From Solirubrobacterales bacterium (GTDB lineage: Bacteria > Actinomycetota > Thermoleophilia > Solirubrobacterales > 70-9), in contig JAGQUV010000018.1 in assembly GCA_020438295.1 (NCBI GenBank), positions 1 through 35,799 on the forward strand: 35,799 nucleotides of DNA. The letters are read 5' to 3'. The notes beneath the pieces were generated by a model. That model was not told the DNA's origin. It saw nothing but the letters and a program-made list of their open reading frames with translations, and ran no database searches. Every line of letters begins with the position of its first letter. Within the stretch, counting starts at the first letter, position 1. A program made the position numbers and the translations under genes. Positions 1-8,211 of this stretch are shown here, one piece after another.

Positions 1-2
1 TC

Positions 3-2222
3 GACCGGCTGGTCATGAAGCCGGACCTGCGACGCCGGCTGTCCGAATCGGTTGAGGCGGCCGCCGGGATGGCCGATGGCCTGGTCGAGATCCAGGTGAT
101 CGATGGCGAGCGGCTGCTTTTTTCGGAGAACTTCGCCTGCCTGAAATGCGGCACCTCGATGCCCGAGCTCGAGCCCCGGATCTTTTCGTTCAATGCGCCG
201 CACGGCGCCTGCCCGGCATGCACCGGACTCGGCTTCAAGCGGGTGATCGATCCCCGGCTGGTCGTGCCCGACCCGACCCTCTCGCTGGCCGAAGGCGCGC
301 TGCAGCCGTGGCGCATGGGTTACTCCGGTTACTGGAAGCGCCTGATCAAGGCGGTCGCCGAGACCTACGGGATCGACGTCGACGCACCGTGGCAGGACCT
401 GAGCGAAGAGCAGCAGGAGATCTTCCTGCACGGGACCGGGACTGAACGGCACACGATCCGGACCAAGGCCCGCTCGGGCCGGCGCCGGAGCTATTCGGTC
501 AAGTTCGAGGGTCTGGTCAACAACCTCGAGCGGCGCTACCAGGAGTCGGATTCCGAATCGGTAAGGGACCGGATCGAGGAGTACATGGCCGAGCAGCCCT
601 GCCCGTCCTGCCACGGGGCGCGGCTTCGCCCGGAGAGCCTGGGGGTCACGGTGGGCGGGATCTCGGTCCGTGACTTCACCGAGATGTCGGCCAGTGCGGC
701 GCGCGAGTGGATCGAGGGGCTCGAGCTGACCGAGACCGAGCGGGCGATCGCCCGGCTGATCGTCAAGGAGGTCGCCGAGCGGCTCTCGTTCCTGGTCAAC
801 GTCGGGATCGGTTACCTGTCGCTGGCCCGGTCGGCCAGGACGCTTTCGGGCGGGGAGGCCCAGCGGATCCGGCTGGCCACCCAGATCGGGTCGAGCCTGG
901 TCGGGGTCATGTACGTGCTCGACGAGCCTTCGATCGGCCTGCACCAGCGCGACAACGAGAAGCTGATCGGCACGCTCGAGCGGTTGCGCGACCTCGGCAA
1001 CACGGTGATCGTGGTCGAGCACGACGAGGGCACGATGAAGGCCGCCGACCACCTGGTCGATCTCGGCCCGGGGGCCGGTGAGCACGGCGGCTTCGTGGTC
1101 GCCGCGGGAAGCCCGGCCGAGGTCCAGGCCAACCCCGAATCGCTGACCGGCAAGTACCTGACCGGCCTCGAGGGGATCGAGGTGCCGGGCTCCCGGCGCG
1201 TCGCCGACGGGGCGCTGACCGTGCGCGGGGCCCGCCAGCACAACCTGGCCGGGATCGACGTCGAGTTCCCGCTCGGCGTGCTGACCTGCGTCACCGGCGT
1301 GTCGGGGTCGGGAAAGTCGACCCTGGTCAACGAGACCCTGCACCCGGCGGTGGCCAACCGGCTGCACCAGGGCAAGCTCCGCCCGGGGCCGCACGACGGG
1401 ATAGACGGGCTCGATCAGATTGACAAGATCATCAGCATCGACCAGTCGCCGATCGGCCGCACGCCGCGCTCCAATCCGGCCACCTATACCGGGGTCTTCG
1501 ACCACATCCGGCAGCTGTTCGCAGCGACCCAGGAGTCCCGGGCCCGGGGCTACAAGCCGGGCCGGTTCAGCTTCAACGTCAAGGGCGGTCGCTGTGAGGT
1601 CTGCAAGGGCGACGGCCAGATCAAGATCGAGATGCACTTCCTGCCGGACGTGTACGTGCCGTGTGAGCAGTGCCACGGCCACCGCTACAACCGCGAGACG
1701 CTGGAGGTCCGGTTCAAGGGCAAGTCGATCGCCGACGTGCTCGAGATGTCGATCGAGGAGGCCCAGCCGTTCTTCGAGACCATCCCGAAGATCGCCCGCC
1801 GGCTGAGGACGTTGAACGACGTCGGACTCGGATACGTACGGCTCGGACAGCCTGCGACCACTCTGTCCGGCGGCGAGGCACAACGAATCAAGCTCGCTTC
1901 GGAGCTGTCCAAGGTGGCGACCGGCTCAACCCTCTACATCCTCGACGAACCGACGACCGGGCTCCATTTCGGTGACGTGCGCCGTCTGCTGGACGTGCTC
2001 GGTCGGCTGGTCGACGCGGGCAACACGGTCATCGTGATCGAGCACGACCTCGACGTGATCAAGAGCGCCGACTGGGTGATCGACCTCGGGCCGGAGGGAG
2101 GCGAAGGGGGAGGACGGGTGGTCGCGACCGGCACGCCGGAAGAGGTCACCTCGGTCCCCGAGTCGTACACCGGCGACTTCCTCAGGGCGCCGCTGGGCCT
2201 CCGCGTGCCGGTCGCGGCCTGA
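3..2222 (+). CDS. uvrA: UvrA, excinuclease ABC subunit A (5' end outside window)
   Basis: UvrA is the DNA damage-sensing ATPase of nucleotide excision repair; it scans DNA as a dimer and loads UvrB. The frame is open from the window edge (codons from base 3), so the ATG at 15 is internal. About 739 residues are visible of the usual ~950, and the N-terminal Walker A lies upstream. Visible in order: the first zinc module (CLKC at 138, then CPAC), a second Cys pair CPSCHG near 600, the first ABC signature [10 protein letters not shown] near 846 with Walker B YVLDEPS, the second Walker [10 protein letters not shown] near 1300, the C-terminal zinc finger (CEVCKGDG ... CEQCHGH, 1590-1680), the second signature [11 protein letters not shown] near 1860 and Walker [12 protein letters not shown]. 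All ATPase and zinc motifs in the visible part look intact. The MDR oxidoreductase gene starts 7 bases downstream. Confidence 0.98.
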   Translation, partial: DRLVMKPDLRRRLSESVEAAAGMADGLVEIQVIDGERLLFSENFACLKCGTSMPELEPRIFSFNAPHGACPACTGLGFKRVIDPRLVVPDPTLSLAEGALQPWRMGYSGYWKRLIKAVAETYGIDVDAPWQDLSEEQQEIFLHGTGTERHTIRTKARSGRRRSYSVKFEGLVNNLERRYQESDSESVRDRIEEYMAEQPCPSCHGARLRPESLGVTVGGISVRDFTEMSASAAREWIEGLELTETERAIARLIVKEVAERLSFLVNVGIGYLSLARSARTLSGGEAQRIRLATQIGSSLVGVMYVLDEPSIGLHQRDNEKLIGTLERLRDLGNTVIVVEHDEGTMKAADHLVDLGPGAGEHGGFVVAAGSPAEVQANPESLTGKYLTGLEGIEVPGSRRVADGALTVRGARQHNLAGIDVEFPLGVLTCVTGVSGSGKSTLVNETLHPAVANRLHQGKLRPGPHDGIDGLDQIDKIISIDQSPIGRTPRSNPATYTGVFDHIRQLFAATQESRARGYKPGRFSFNVKGGRCEVCKGDGQIKIEMHFLPDVYVPCEQCHGHRYNRETLEVRFKGKSIADVLEMSIEEAQPFFETIPKIARRLRTLNDVGLGYVRLGQPATTLSGGEAQRIKLASELSKVATGSTLYILDEPTTGLHFGDVRRLLDVLGRLVDAGNTVIVIEHDLDVIKSADWVIDLGPEGGEGGGRVVATGTPEEVTSVPESYTGDFLRAPLGLRVPVAA

Positions 2223-2229
2223 CCGGCGC

Positions 2230-3180
2230 ATGCGGGCCGCGGTAATCAACTCGTACGGCGAGCCGCCGGCGGTCGAGTCGTTTGAGCTGCCACGGCCGGC
2301 CGAAGGCCAGGAAACGGTCGAGATCGAGCTCGCCGGCCTCAACCCGGTCGACCTCGTGATCGCCTCGGGGACCTTCGACGCCGGACAGCCGCCGGTCCCG
2401 TACGTGCCCGGGCGCGAGGGGATCGGCCGGCTCCAGAGCGGCGAGCGGATCTGGTTCGACGGGGCGATCCCGCCATCGGGATCGCTGGCCGAACGCGCTG
2501 TGATCGACTCCGGAAGCGGAATCCCCGTGCCCGACGGCACCGGACCGGAGCAGGCGATCGCGTTCGGAGTGGCCGGCCTCGCCGCCTGGCTTTCGCTTCA
2601 GTGGCGCGGCCGGCTGCAGCCGGGTGAGAGCGTGCTCGTGCTCGGGGCGAGCGGAGTGGTGGGGCAGATCGCGATCCAGGCGGCGCGGCTGCTCGGCGCC
2701 GGTCGGGTGACCGGCGCGGCCAGGAGCGCCGCGGGTCGGCAGAAGGTACTGGCCCTCGGTGCCGACGCGGTGGTCGATACCGCAGCGCCGGACCTGACCG
2801 CGGCGATCGTGCGGGAGACCGGGGGAGGACCGGACCTGGTCATCGATGGGCTCTGGGGTGAGCCGGCCGCCGCCGCGCTCGAAGCGATCAGGCCGACCGG
2901 CCGGCTGGTCCAGGTCGGTAATTCGGCCGGCCGGCGGTCGACGATTACGGCCGGCCGGCTGCGGGGCGCATCGCTGGAGATCCGCGGGCATCGCAACTTC
3001 TGGGCGCCGCGAGAGGTCCGGGAGGCCGCGTTCCGGACCATGTGCGGGCACGCGGACCGCGGTGAGCTGGAGATCGAGGTCGAGGTCATCCCGCTCGAGC
3101 GGGCCGTGGAAGCCTGGGAGAAGCAGGCGGCCGGCCCCGGTCACAAGCTGGCGATCCGCCCTGACGGCCGCTCGGCCTGA
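2230..3180 (+). CDS. MDR-family NAD(P)H quinone oxidoreductase / zinc-free alcohol dehydrogenase-like
   Basis: This 316-residue protein belongs to the medium-chain dehydrogenase/reductase superfamily. The N-terminal GroES-like substrate domain (about 1-125) contains the typical LNPVD and VPGREGIG segments. The Rossmann domain has GASGVVGQIAIQAARLLGA near residue 139 (a GxxGxxG-type dinucleotide loop). I see no catalytic-zinc Cys/His set or structural-zinc Cys cluster, so it fits the quinone oxidoreductase (QOR) branch better than zinc alcohol dehydrogenases. The substrate cannot be told. The ATG at 2230 follows the uvrA stop by 7 bases, so it is probably co-transcribed, although no strong ribosome binding site is visible. 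It ends 3 bases before the convergent ROK gene. Confidence 0.9.
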   Translation: MRAAVINSYGEPPAVESFELPRPAEGQETVEIELAGLNPVDLVIASGTFDAGQPPVPYVPGREGIGRLQSGERIWFDGAIPPSGSLAERAVIDSGSGIPVPDGTGPEQAIAFGVAGLAAWLSLQWRGRLQPGESVLVLGASGVVGQIAIQAARLLGAGRVTGAARSAAGRQKVLALGADAVVDTAAPDLTAAIVRETGGGPDLVIDGLWGEPAAAALEAIRPTGRLVQVGNSAGRRSTITAGRLRGASLEIRGHRNFWAPREVREAAFRTMCGHADRGELEIEVEVIPLERAVEAWEKQAAGPGHKLAIRPDGRSA

Positions 3181-3183
3181 GCT

Positions 3184-4257
3184 CTACGGTTTGGGCTCCA
3201 GCAGCAGGGCGGCGCCCAGTACCCCTCCGTCGTCACCGAGCCCGGCCACCTTGATCGCCGGCGGGTCGTCCGGGTTCAGCAGGTAGCGGTCCATCCGGCC
3301 GATGATCCTGGGCACCAGCGTGTCACCGAATCGAACCCCCATGCCACCGCCGATGACCACCGCTTCGACGTCGAGAAGGTTGATCGCCGACGCGATGCCG
3401 GCGGCCAGCGCCTTGACCGCCCGGTTCAGCAGATCGGTCGCAAGTTCATCGTCTTTCTCCAGGGCGTCGGCCCATATGCGGCTGGTCAGATGGGGCTTGT
3501 CGTGCTTCTTCATCAGCTTGAACAGGTCGGTCTTCCGGCCCTTCTTCACCTCGAGACGGGCCTGCTCCTCCATCGCACGGCGACCGGCGTAGGCCTCGAC
3601 CGTTCCGTTCAGCCCGTTCAGCCCGCGGGCACCGCCCCGGCGGACCATCGTGTGGCCGATCTCGCCGGCCCTGCCCCGGCCCCTCCACGGCCTGCCGTCG
3701 AGGACTATCCCACCGCCGACCCCGGTGCCCCAGAAGACCCCCAGCAGGCTGCTGAACCCGCGACCGGCCCCGAGCCTGTATTCGGCGTCGGTTCCGACCT
3801 GCACGTCGTTGCCGACGACTACGGGTGTGTCGAGCGCCTTGGCCAGCGTGGTCCCCAGCGGGAACTCGCCCGACCAGTCGGGAAGATTCCCGGCGCCGCT
3901 CAGCGTACCGGTCGCGGTATCGGCCGAGCCCGGTGCTCCGACCCCAACGCCCCGGAGCTGGCCGGTTTCGAGCCCGGCATCGGCGGCCGCATCCTGCATG
4001 GTCAGCGCCATCGCCTCGACCACGTCGGGAGGTCCGCCCTTGCTGGGGGTGGGGCGTCGACGATACGAAAGGATTTCGTGGTCCGGGGAGATCACGGAGG
4101 CGGCGACCTTGGTGCCGCCGAGGTCTATCCCCCCGACCAGGTCGTGCGCGTCGGGGCGCCGGTTTGCCGCACCTGCCGCGGGCCGGCCGGGTGAACGGGC
4201 TTCTCCGGTCTCAGATTCCTCTTCCTGCTTTTCCGGAACCTTCTTACGCCAGAGCAT
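3184..4257 (-). CDS. ROK-family sugar kinase/regulator-like protein lacking the zinc cysteines
   Basis: This 357-residue ROK protein probably phosphorylates a sugar such as glucose. The phosphate-binding loop GIDLGGTK is near residue 43, the VGVGAPG segment follows, and VVVGNDVQVGTDAE carries the catalytic Asp. GTGVGGGIVLDG and VIGGGMG form the remaining ATP-fold motifs. The first ~38 residues are a charged, Pro/Ala-rich extension without helix-turn-helix character, which argues for an enzyme rather than a ROK repressor. The ROK zinc motif (CxCGxxGCxE) is degraded here to GLNGLNGTVE: the His of the GH pair remains but all three cysteines are replaced by Gly, Asn and Thr. The ATG at 4257 is supported by GGAGG about 7 bases upstream on the minus strand. 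The gene is convergent with the MDR gene and divergent from the acyltransferase. Confidence 0.9.
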   Translation of the reverse strand: MLWRKKVPEKQEEESETGEARSPGRPAAGAANRRPDAHDLVGGIDLGGTKVAASVISPDHEILSYRRRPTPSKGGPPDVVEAMALTMQDAAADAGLETGQLRGVGVGAPGSADTATGTLSGAGNLPDWSGEFPLGTTLAKALDTPVVVGNDVQVGTDAEYRLGAGRGFSSLLGVFWGTGVGGGIVLDGRPWRGRGRAGEIGHTMVRRGGARGLNGLNGTVEAYAGRRAMEEQARLEVKKGRKTDLFKLMKKHDKPHLTSRIWADALEKDDELATDLLNRAVKALAAGIASAINLLDVEAVVIGGGMGVRFGDTLVPRIIGRMDRYLLNPDDPPAIKVAGLGDDGGVLGAALLLEPKP

Positions 4258-4317
4258 CGATCTCCTCCCGGGCCGCCGTCACGACCGCATCCCGATTTCG
4301 CCGTACATGTCTGTCGC

Positions 4318-4323
4318 ACCTTA
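4318..4323 (-). promoter_or_regulatory. Candidate -10 element for the ROK gene
   Basis: On the minus strand this reads TAAGGT, a TANNNT-type -10, in the 89-base divergent spacer (4258-4346). It would give a leader of about 54 bases carrying the GGAGG ribosome binding site. I saw no clear -35 and no convincing -10 for the acyltransferase gene on the other strand. Confidence 0.3.
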
Positions 4324-4346
4324 TCCGCCTCTGGCAGAGTAGTGGT

Positions 4347-4961
4347 GTGGAAGATCAGCGCGGCTGGAAAATCTGGTGGCAGAAGCGCCGCTGGTACGAG
4401 CGCAACCACCGACTGGTCCGCCGGTTCAGGCTGGATCGTGAGATGGCTCGTCGCGGGTCGTACATCCGCCACCCGATCGAAGGCGAGGTCCTGGAGGGCC
4501 TGGAGTCGGGCCGGCTGACCGTGGGACAGGGCACCCTGTTCGAGCCGGGCTGCTGGATCACGATGTCGCCCGAGGCCCTGATCTCGATCGGTGACGGCTG
4601 TTTTCTGAACCGCGGGGTCATGGTCGCCGCCCAGCAGGAGGTGACGATCGGGGACCACGTCATGTTCGCCAACGGCTGCTTCGTCGGCGACGCCAGCCAC
4701 CGGTTCGACGATCCCGACCTCCCGGTCACCTGGCAGGGATTCACCACCAAGGGCCCGGTCAGGATCGGTTCGAACTGCTGGTTCGGCGTCAACTGCGTGG
4801 TGACCGGCGGCGTGACCATCGGCGATCGCTGCGTGATCGGTTCGAACTCGGTCGTCACGGGAGACCTTCCCCGGGGCGTGATCGCGGCCGGATCCCCGGC
4901 CCGGGTGATCCGCGAGATCGAGTTCCGGTCTCAGGGAAGCGGCTCCCAGTCCCAGGAATAG
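4347..4961 (+). CDS. Left-handed beta-helix (hexapeptide-repeat) O-acyltransferase
   Basis: This 204-residue member of the LacA/NodL/WbbJ-like acyltransferase superfamily would transfer an acetyl or acyl group from CoA to a sugar or antibiotic-like hydroxyl; the acceptor is unknown. The first ~45 residues are basic and aromatic (WKIWWQKRRWYERNHR), possibly membrane-associating. Imperfect hexapeptide turns follow: LISIGDGCFLNRGVMVA, VTIGDHVMFANGCFVGD, VRIGSNCWFGVNCVVTG and VTIGDRCVIGSNSVVTG. The likely catalytic His is in GDASHRF, and the C-terminal cap is AAGSPARVIREIE. The frame is open far upstream (antisense to the ROK gene), but only the GTG at 4347 fits the divergent spacer and domain start. 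The last 31 bases overlap the convergent panB tail. Confidence 0.88.
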   Translation: MEDQRGWKIWWQKRRWYERNHRLVRRFRLDREMARRGSYIRHPIEGEVLEGLESGRLTVGQGTLFEPGCWITMSPEALISIGDGCFLNRGVMVAAQQEVTIGDHVMFANGCFVGDASHRFDDPDLPVTWQGFTTKGPVRIGSNCWFGVNCVVTGGVTIGDRCVIGSNSVVTGDLPRGVIAAGSPARVIREIEFRSQGSGSQSQE

Positions 4962-5851
4962 CTTGACTCGAGATCGCCTTCGTCGAGCCGGCGACGCAGG
5001 CCGTCGAGCTCGGAAGGTTCGACGCTGTAGACATGCTCCGGCCCGGGGAACGAGCCCGACCGGACCTCGGACACATACTGCTCGACCCCTTTCAGCATCT
5101 CGCCCCTGACGTCCGCGTAGCGTTTGACGAACTTGGCCAGGTGACCGTCGTTGATCCCGGCCAGGTCGTGCAGCACAAGCACCTGTCCGGAGGTCGCGTT
5201 GCCGGCACCGATGCCGATGGTCGGGGTGTCGAGCTTGGCCACGATCATCGCGGCCACCGCTTCGGGCACAGCCTCGATCACGATCGCGAAGCATCCGACC
5301 CGCTCCAGGGCAAGCGCATCGTCGGCGACCTTGATCGCCCGGTCGGCGGTGCGCCCCTGGGCCTTCATCCCACCGAGCGCGGTCGCGGTCTGGGGGGTCA
5401 GCCCGACGTGGCCCATGACCGGTATTCCGGCCTCGATTATCGCTTCGGCCCGCTCGACCGAGGCGCCGCCACCTTCCAGCTTCACTGCGTCGCACCCGGC
5501 CTCCTTGACCAGCCGCTGTGAACTCGCGATCGCCAGTTCGTTCGAGGCTTCGTATGAGCCGAACGGCAGGTCGCCGACCAAGAGCGGCGTCTTCAGGCCG
5601 CGGCGTACCGCTTTGGCCAGGATCGTCATCTCGTCCATTCCGACCGGCACCGTGCTGTCGTAGCCGAGTACGCAGTTTGCCGCCGAGTCGCCGACCAGGA
5701 CCAGATCGACCCCGGCCTGCTCGACCACTTCGGCCGAGGGAAAGTCATAAGCGGTGATCATCGCGATCGGCTCGCCGGCGTCCCGCATTTCGGCCAGCCG
5801 GGTGATCGTCATCGGACTGCGTTCCTGTTCACTTCTCTTGCCGGTGCTCAT
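4931..5851 (-). CDS. panB: PanB, 3-methyl-2-oxobutanoate hydroxymethyltransferase
   Basis: PanB makes ketopantoate from 2-oxoisovalerate and methylene-tetrahydrofolate, the first committed step to pantothenate. It is 306 residues; the family is usually 260-280. The TIM-barrel hallmarks are present: MITAYDFPSA, LVGDSAANCVLGYDST (metal-binding Asp), GDLPFGSYE, AVKLEGG and GHVGLTPQTATALGG, with the catalytic Glu in VIEAVPE. The ATG at 5851 overlaps the panC stop as ATGA, which implies translational coupling; a second in-frame Met 13 residues later is the alternative start. The gene is the last of the operon DUF2520 gene-panC-panB. No panE (ketopantoate reductase) or panD is in the window. Confidence 0.97.
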   Translation of the reverse strand: MSTGKRSEQERSPMTITRLAEMRDAGEPIAMITAYDFPSAEVVEQAGVDLVLVGDSAANCVLGYDSTVPVGMDEMTILAKAVRRGLKTPLLVGDLPFGSYEASNELAIASSQRLVKEAGCDAVKLEGGGASVERAEAIIEAGIPVMGHVGLTPQTATALGGMKAQGRTADRAIKVADDALALERVGCFAIVIEAVPEAVAAMIVAKLDTPTIGIGAGNATSGQVLVLHDLAGINDGHLAKFVKRYADVRGEMLKGVEQYVSEVRSGSFPGPEHVYSVEPSELDGLRRRLDEGDLESSYSWDWEPLP

Positions 5852-6720
5852 GTCGCGTTCACCTTGCCCTTCTCCGGTTCGATCAGGATATTGTCGATAA
5901 GCCTGGTCCCGTCGACATCGGCCGCGACCGCGACCAGAATTGCTTCGTCACTGTCCGCCTCGGCCGGGTCGAGCGTGCCCGGGTAGCGCGCTTCGAAGTA
6001 CTCGGGAGTGATCCCGGCCCGGTCCAGCTCCTGCCGGCCGGCCTCGAGCCCGGCCTCCAGGCCCGAGGTGGCGTAGACCGACTCCGTCTCGAGCAGGGCC
6101 TTCCAGATCGCCGCGGCCCGTTCGCGCGCCTCGTCCGTGAGGTAGGCATTGCGTGAGCTCATCGCCAGGCCGTCGCGTTCGCGCACGGTAGGCAGAACCA
6201 CTATCCGGGTGCGGAAATCGAGGTCCTCGGCCATCCGCTGGATCACGGTCGCCTGCTGGGCGTCCTTCTGGCCGAAGTAGGCATAGTCGGGATCCACCGT
6301 GTTGAGCAGCTTGGCGACGATCGTGGTCACCCCGGTGAAATGGGAAGGCCCGCGGCTGCCGGGGCTTCCGCACAGCACCTCGGTGAGTCCGGTCACCGCG
6401 ACCTCGGTCGCAAAGCCGGGCGGATAGACGTCGTCCACGTCCGGGGCGTAGATCAGGTCGACGCCGGCCGCGCGGGCGATCGCCAGGTCGCGCTGCTCGT
6501 CCCTGGGGTAGATGCTCAGGTCCTCTCCGGGCCGGAACTGGGTGGGGTTGACGAAAAGGCTCATCACGACCCGGTCGCACTGTTCCCGGGCCGCCTTGAG
6601 CAGCGAATTGTGGCCTTCATGCAGGTAGCCCATGGTCGGCACCAGACCGACCGTGATCCGATCGTGGCGGGCTTGCTCCCGGGCGTCGCCCATCTGGGCC
6701 GGAGTCCGGAGCACCTTCAT
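5848..6720 (-). CDS. panC: PanC, pantoate-beta-alanine ligase (pantothenate synthetase)
   Basis: PanC joins pantoate and beta-alanine with ATP hydrolysis to AMP, through a pantoyl-adenylate, to make pantothenate. The 290 residues match the family length. Visible motifs are the HIGH-type VPTMGYLHEGH (around residues 28-38), SLFVNPTQF, the pantoate/ATP segment GPSHFTGVTTIVAKL, YFGQKDAQQ and the KMSKS-like GLAMSSRNAYL. The start ATG at 6720 overlaps the stop of the upstream DUF2520 gene (ATGA), and the stop overlaps the panB start in the same way, so three cistrons are coupled. Confidence 0.98.
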   Translation of the reverse strand: MKVLRTPAQMGDAREQARHDRITVGLVPTMGYLHEGHNSLLKAAREQCDRVVMSLFVNPTQFRPGEDLSIYPRDEQRDLAIARAAGVDLIYAPDVDDVYPPGFATEVAVTGLTEVLCGSPGSRGPSHFTGVTTIVAKLLNTVDPDYAYFGQKDAQQATVIQRMAEDLDFRTRIVVLPTVRERDGLAMSSRNAYLTDEARERAAAIWKALLETESVYATSGLEAGLEAGRQELDRAGITPEYFEARYPGTLDPAEADSDEAILVAVAADVDGTRLIDNILIEPEKGKVNAT

Positions 6721-7472
6721 CGGGACTCACCGGCCAGGGCCGAGGTCCTCAGGGCCAGGGCCTCATAGAAATCCGACAGGTCGGGGCGACGTTCGGCCAG
6801 CGCGCTGCGGTGCAGCTCCACGGTAGCGGTGTCCCCCCGGGCGATCGGCCCGGTGAGCGCGGCCCCGCCCCGTTCGATCCAGTTCTGCAGGCTCCGCCCG
6901 ACCAGCGGTGCCAGCACCGTCCGGGGATCCTCGACCGCGATCTCGCCGAGCAGGCCGGCCGCCGTCTCTTCGAGCGCGACCAGGAAGTTCGACGCGATGC
7001 TGGCCGCCGCGTGGTAGATCGCGCGGTCGGCCTCGGACACCGGAAACGGCTCCATGCCGAGGGCTCCGGCCAGCCCGGCTGCGAAATCCAGGGCCCGGGG
7101 ATCGGAGCCGGAGACCGCCGCCGGGCAGCCCCCCAGGTCGGTTTCCCCGTCGGGCACCGTCTGCAGCGGGTGGAGCGAAAAGCTGCCGTGGCTGGAGCTA
7201 CCGGCCAGCGCATCCAGCCGGGTGGCGCCGCTGGTGTGACCGATCAGACGGGGGAGACCGGACCGCCTTCCGATGCGGCCGGCCAGCGGGGCGATCTCCT
7301 GGTCCGGGACGCACAGCAGGACGGTCGTTCCGACCAGTCCTTCCAGTCCGTCGGTCCTGGCGCGAAGCTCCACAGCGAGCCCGGCCCGCCCGGCCGCGAT
7401 GGCAATCGAGCGACCGACCCGGCCGGCGCCGATCACGGTGATCGCCTCTGCTCTGTCAGTGGTTGTGACCAT
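6717..7472 (-). CDS. Rossmann-fold + DUF2520 oxidoreductase-like protein; candidate ketopantoate reductase
   Basis: This 251-residue protein begins with a dinucleotide-binding loop (ITVIGAGRVGRSIA), followed by a truncated Rossmann domain with VLLCVPD and LIGHTSGAT. The C-terminal helical part carries FSLHPLQT, a Pro/Asp stretch and YHAAASIASNFLVAL, as in the DUF2520 family related to ketopantoate and 6-phosphogluconate-type reductases. From memory, the same gene sits beside panC in mycobacteria (Rv3603c next to panC Rv3602c). Coupling to panC and the lack of panE here make an NADPH-dependent ketopantoate reductase role plausible but unproven. The frame stays open upstream to a TTG at 7565, but the ATG at 7472 places the Rossmann motif at the usual distance and has a GGA-type purine stretch upstream. 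I chose that start, which leaves a leader of about 110 bases. Confidence 0.85.
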   Translation of the reverse strand: MVTTTDRAEAITVIGAGRVGRSIAIAAGRAGLAVELRARTDGLEGLVGTTVLLCVPDQEIAPLAGRIGRRSGLPRLIGHTSGATRLDALAGSSSHGSFSLHPLQTVPDGETDLGGCPAAVSGSDPRALDFAAGLAGALGMEPFPVSEADRAIYHAAASIASNFLVALEETAAGLLGEIAVEDPRTVLAPLVGRSLQNWIERGGAALTGPIARGDTATVELHRSALAERRPDLSDFYEALALRTSALAGESR

Positions 7473-7589
7473 GTGTCCGTTCCAGTTCCCTCGCGGCGAT
7501 ACCAGACGGTTGGGGTGCCCCGGAGGGCGTGTCGTGAAGCTGACTGGATTCGGGTCCGTCCTCAATCGATCGAGTGACGGCCTGACGCA

Positions 7590-7595
7590 ATTATA
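7590..7595 (-). promoter_or_regulatory. Consensus -10 (TATAAT) for the pantothenate operon
   Basis: The minus strand reads TATAAT, a perfect -10 hexamer and one of the few A/T-rich patches in this G+C-rich region. It predicts transcription starting near 7583 and a leader of about 111 bases before the ATG at 7472. The leader holds nothing I recognise as a riboswitch. The hexamer overlaps the -10 of the divergent UDG gene. Confidence 0.6.
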
Positions 7596-7599
7596 GGCT
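7594..7599 (+). promoter_or_regulatory. -10 element for a leaderless UDG-tsaE transcript
   Basis: TAGGCT lies exactly 6 bases before the ATG at 7606. With a normal -10 to +1 distance, transcription starts at the A of the ATG, so the mRNA should be leaderless; no Shine-Dalgarno is present. It overlaps the minus-strand TATAAT, making a bidirectional promoter core. Confidence 0.55.
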
Positions 7600-7605
7600 G
7601 CGGCA

Positions 7606-8211
7606 ATGGCGGCTACACCCGAACAGAGGCGCGAGCAGCTGGTCGATGTATTTCGCGAAGCCCGGAACTGCGAGCGATGCGCGCTGAGCCGGTCCCGGAC
7701 CCAGGTCGTGTTCGGTGCCGGTAATGCAGATGCCGACCTGATGTTCGTCGGCGAGGCGCCGGGTGCGGAAGAGGACCGTCAGGGACTGCCGTTCGTCGGC
7801 AGGTCCGGCGCGCTGTTGACCGCGATGCTCGGCGACGTGGGGATAGCGAGGAAGGACGTCTTCATCGCCAACACGCTCAAGTGCCGTCCCCCGGCCAATC
7901 GCGATCCCGCCGGCTCCGAGATCGAGACCTGCCGCCCCTGGCTGAATGAGCAGATCAGGCTGATCGAACCCCGGGTGGTCGCCACCCTGGGCAATTTCGC
8001 GACCAAACTGCTCACCGGTGACCAGACCGGGATCACCCGGGTCCACGGCCGACCCCAGGTCAGGGAGCTCGGCGGGCGTCGAGTCTTCCTGCTGCCGCTG
8101 TTCCACCCGGCTGCGGCGCTCAGGGCCTCTGCTACGGCCGACCTGCTGGCCGCCGACCTGGCCACCCTGCCGCAGCTGCTCCAGCGCCCGCTCCCCGGAG
8201 CCGAGGCGTGA
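7606..8211 (+). CDS. Type-4 (family 4) uracil-DNA glycosylase, 4Fe-4S
   Basis: This 201-residue enzyme removes uracil from DNA in base excision repair. Family-4 hallmarks are the four iron-sulfur cysteines (NCERC near residues 22-25, LKCRPP, then ETCRPW), the catalytic/uracil-pocket motif GEAPGAEEDRQG followed by PFVGRSG, and the C-terminal LFHPAAAL motif. The short N-terminus (EQRREQLVDVFREARNC) matches bacterial family-4 proteins. Its stop overlaps the tsaE start (GTGA at 8208-8211), so repair and t6A genes share a transcript, which is a common actinobacterial arrangement. Confidence 0.95.
   Translation: MAATPEQRREQLVDVFREARNCERCALSRSRTQVVFGAGNADADLMFVGEAPGAEEDRQGLPFVGRSGALLTAMLGDVGIARKDVFIANTLKCRPPANRDPAGSEIETCRPWLNEQIRLIEPRVVATLGNFATKLLTGDQTGITRVHGRPQVRELGGRRVFLLPLFHPAAALRASATADLLAADLATLPQLLQRPLPGAEA

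Noticed and set aside
812..2540. Long open frames antisense to uvrA
   Set aside because: They lie opposite a certain gene, have Arg/Ser/Pro-rich composition typical of G+C-rich shadow frames and contain no recognisable motif.
3825..4346. Upstream extension of the acyltransferase frame
   Set aside because: The extension is antisense to the ROK gene, is Arg/Pro-rich and has no domain; the GTG at 4347 fits the family start.
7473..7583. Riboswitch in the leader of the pantothenate operon
   Set aside because: The ~110-base leader shows no paired core or consensus that I recognise.
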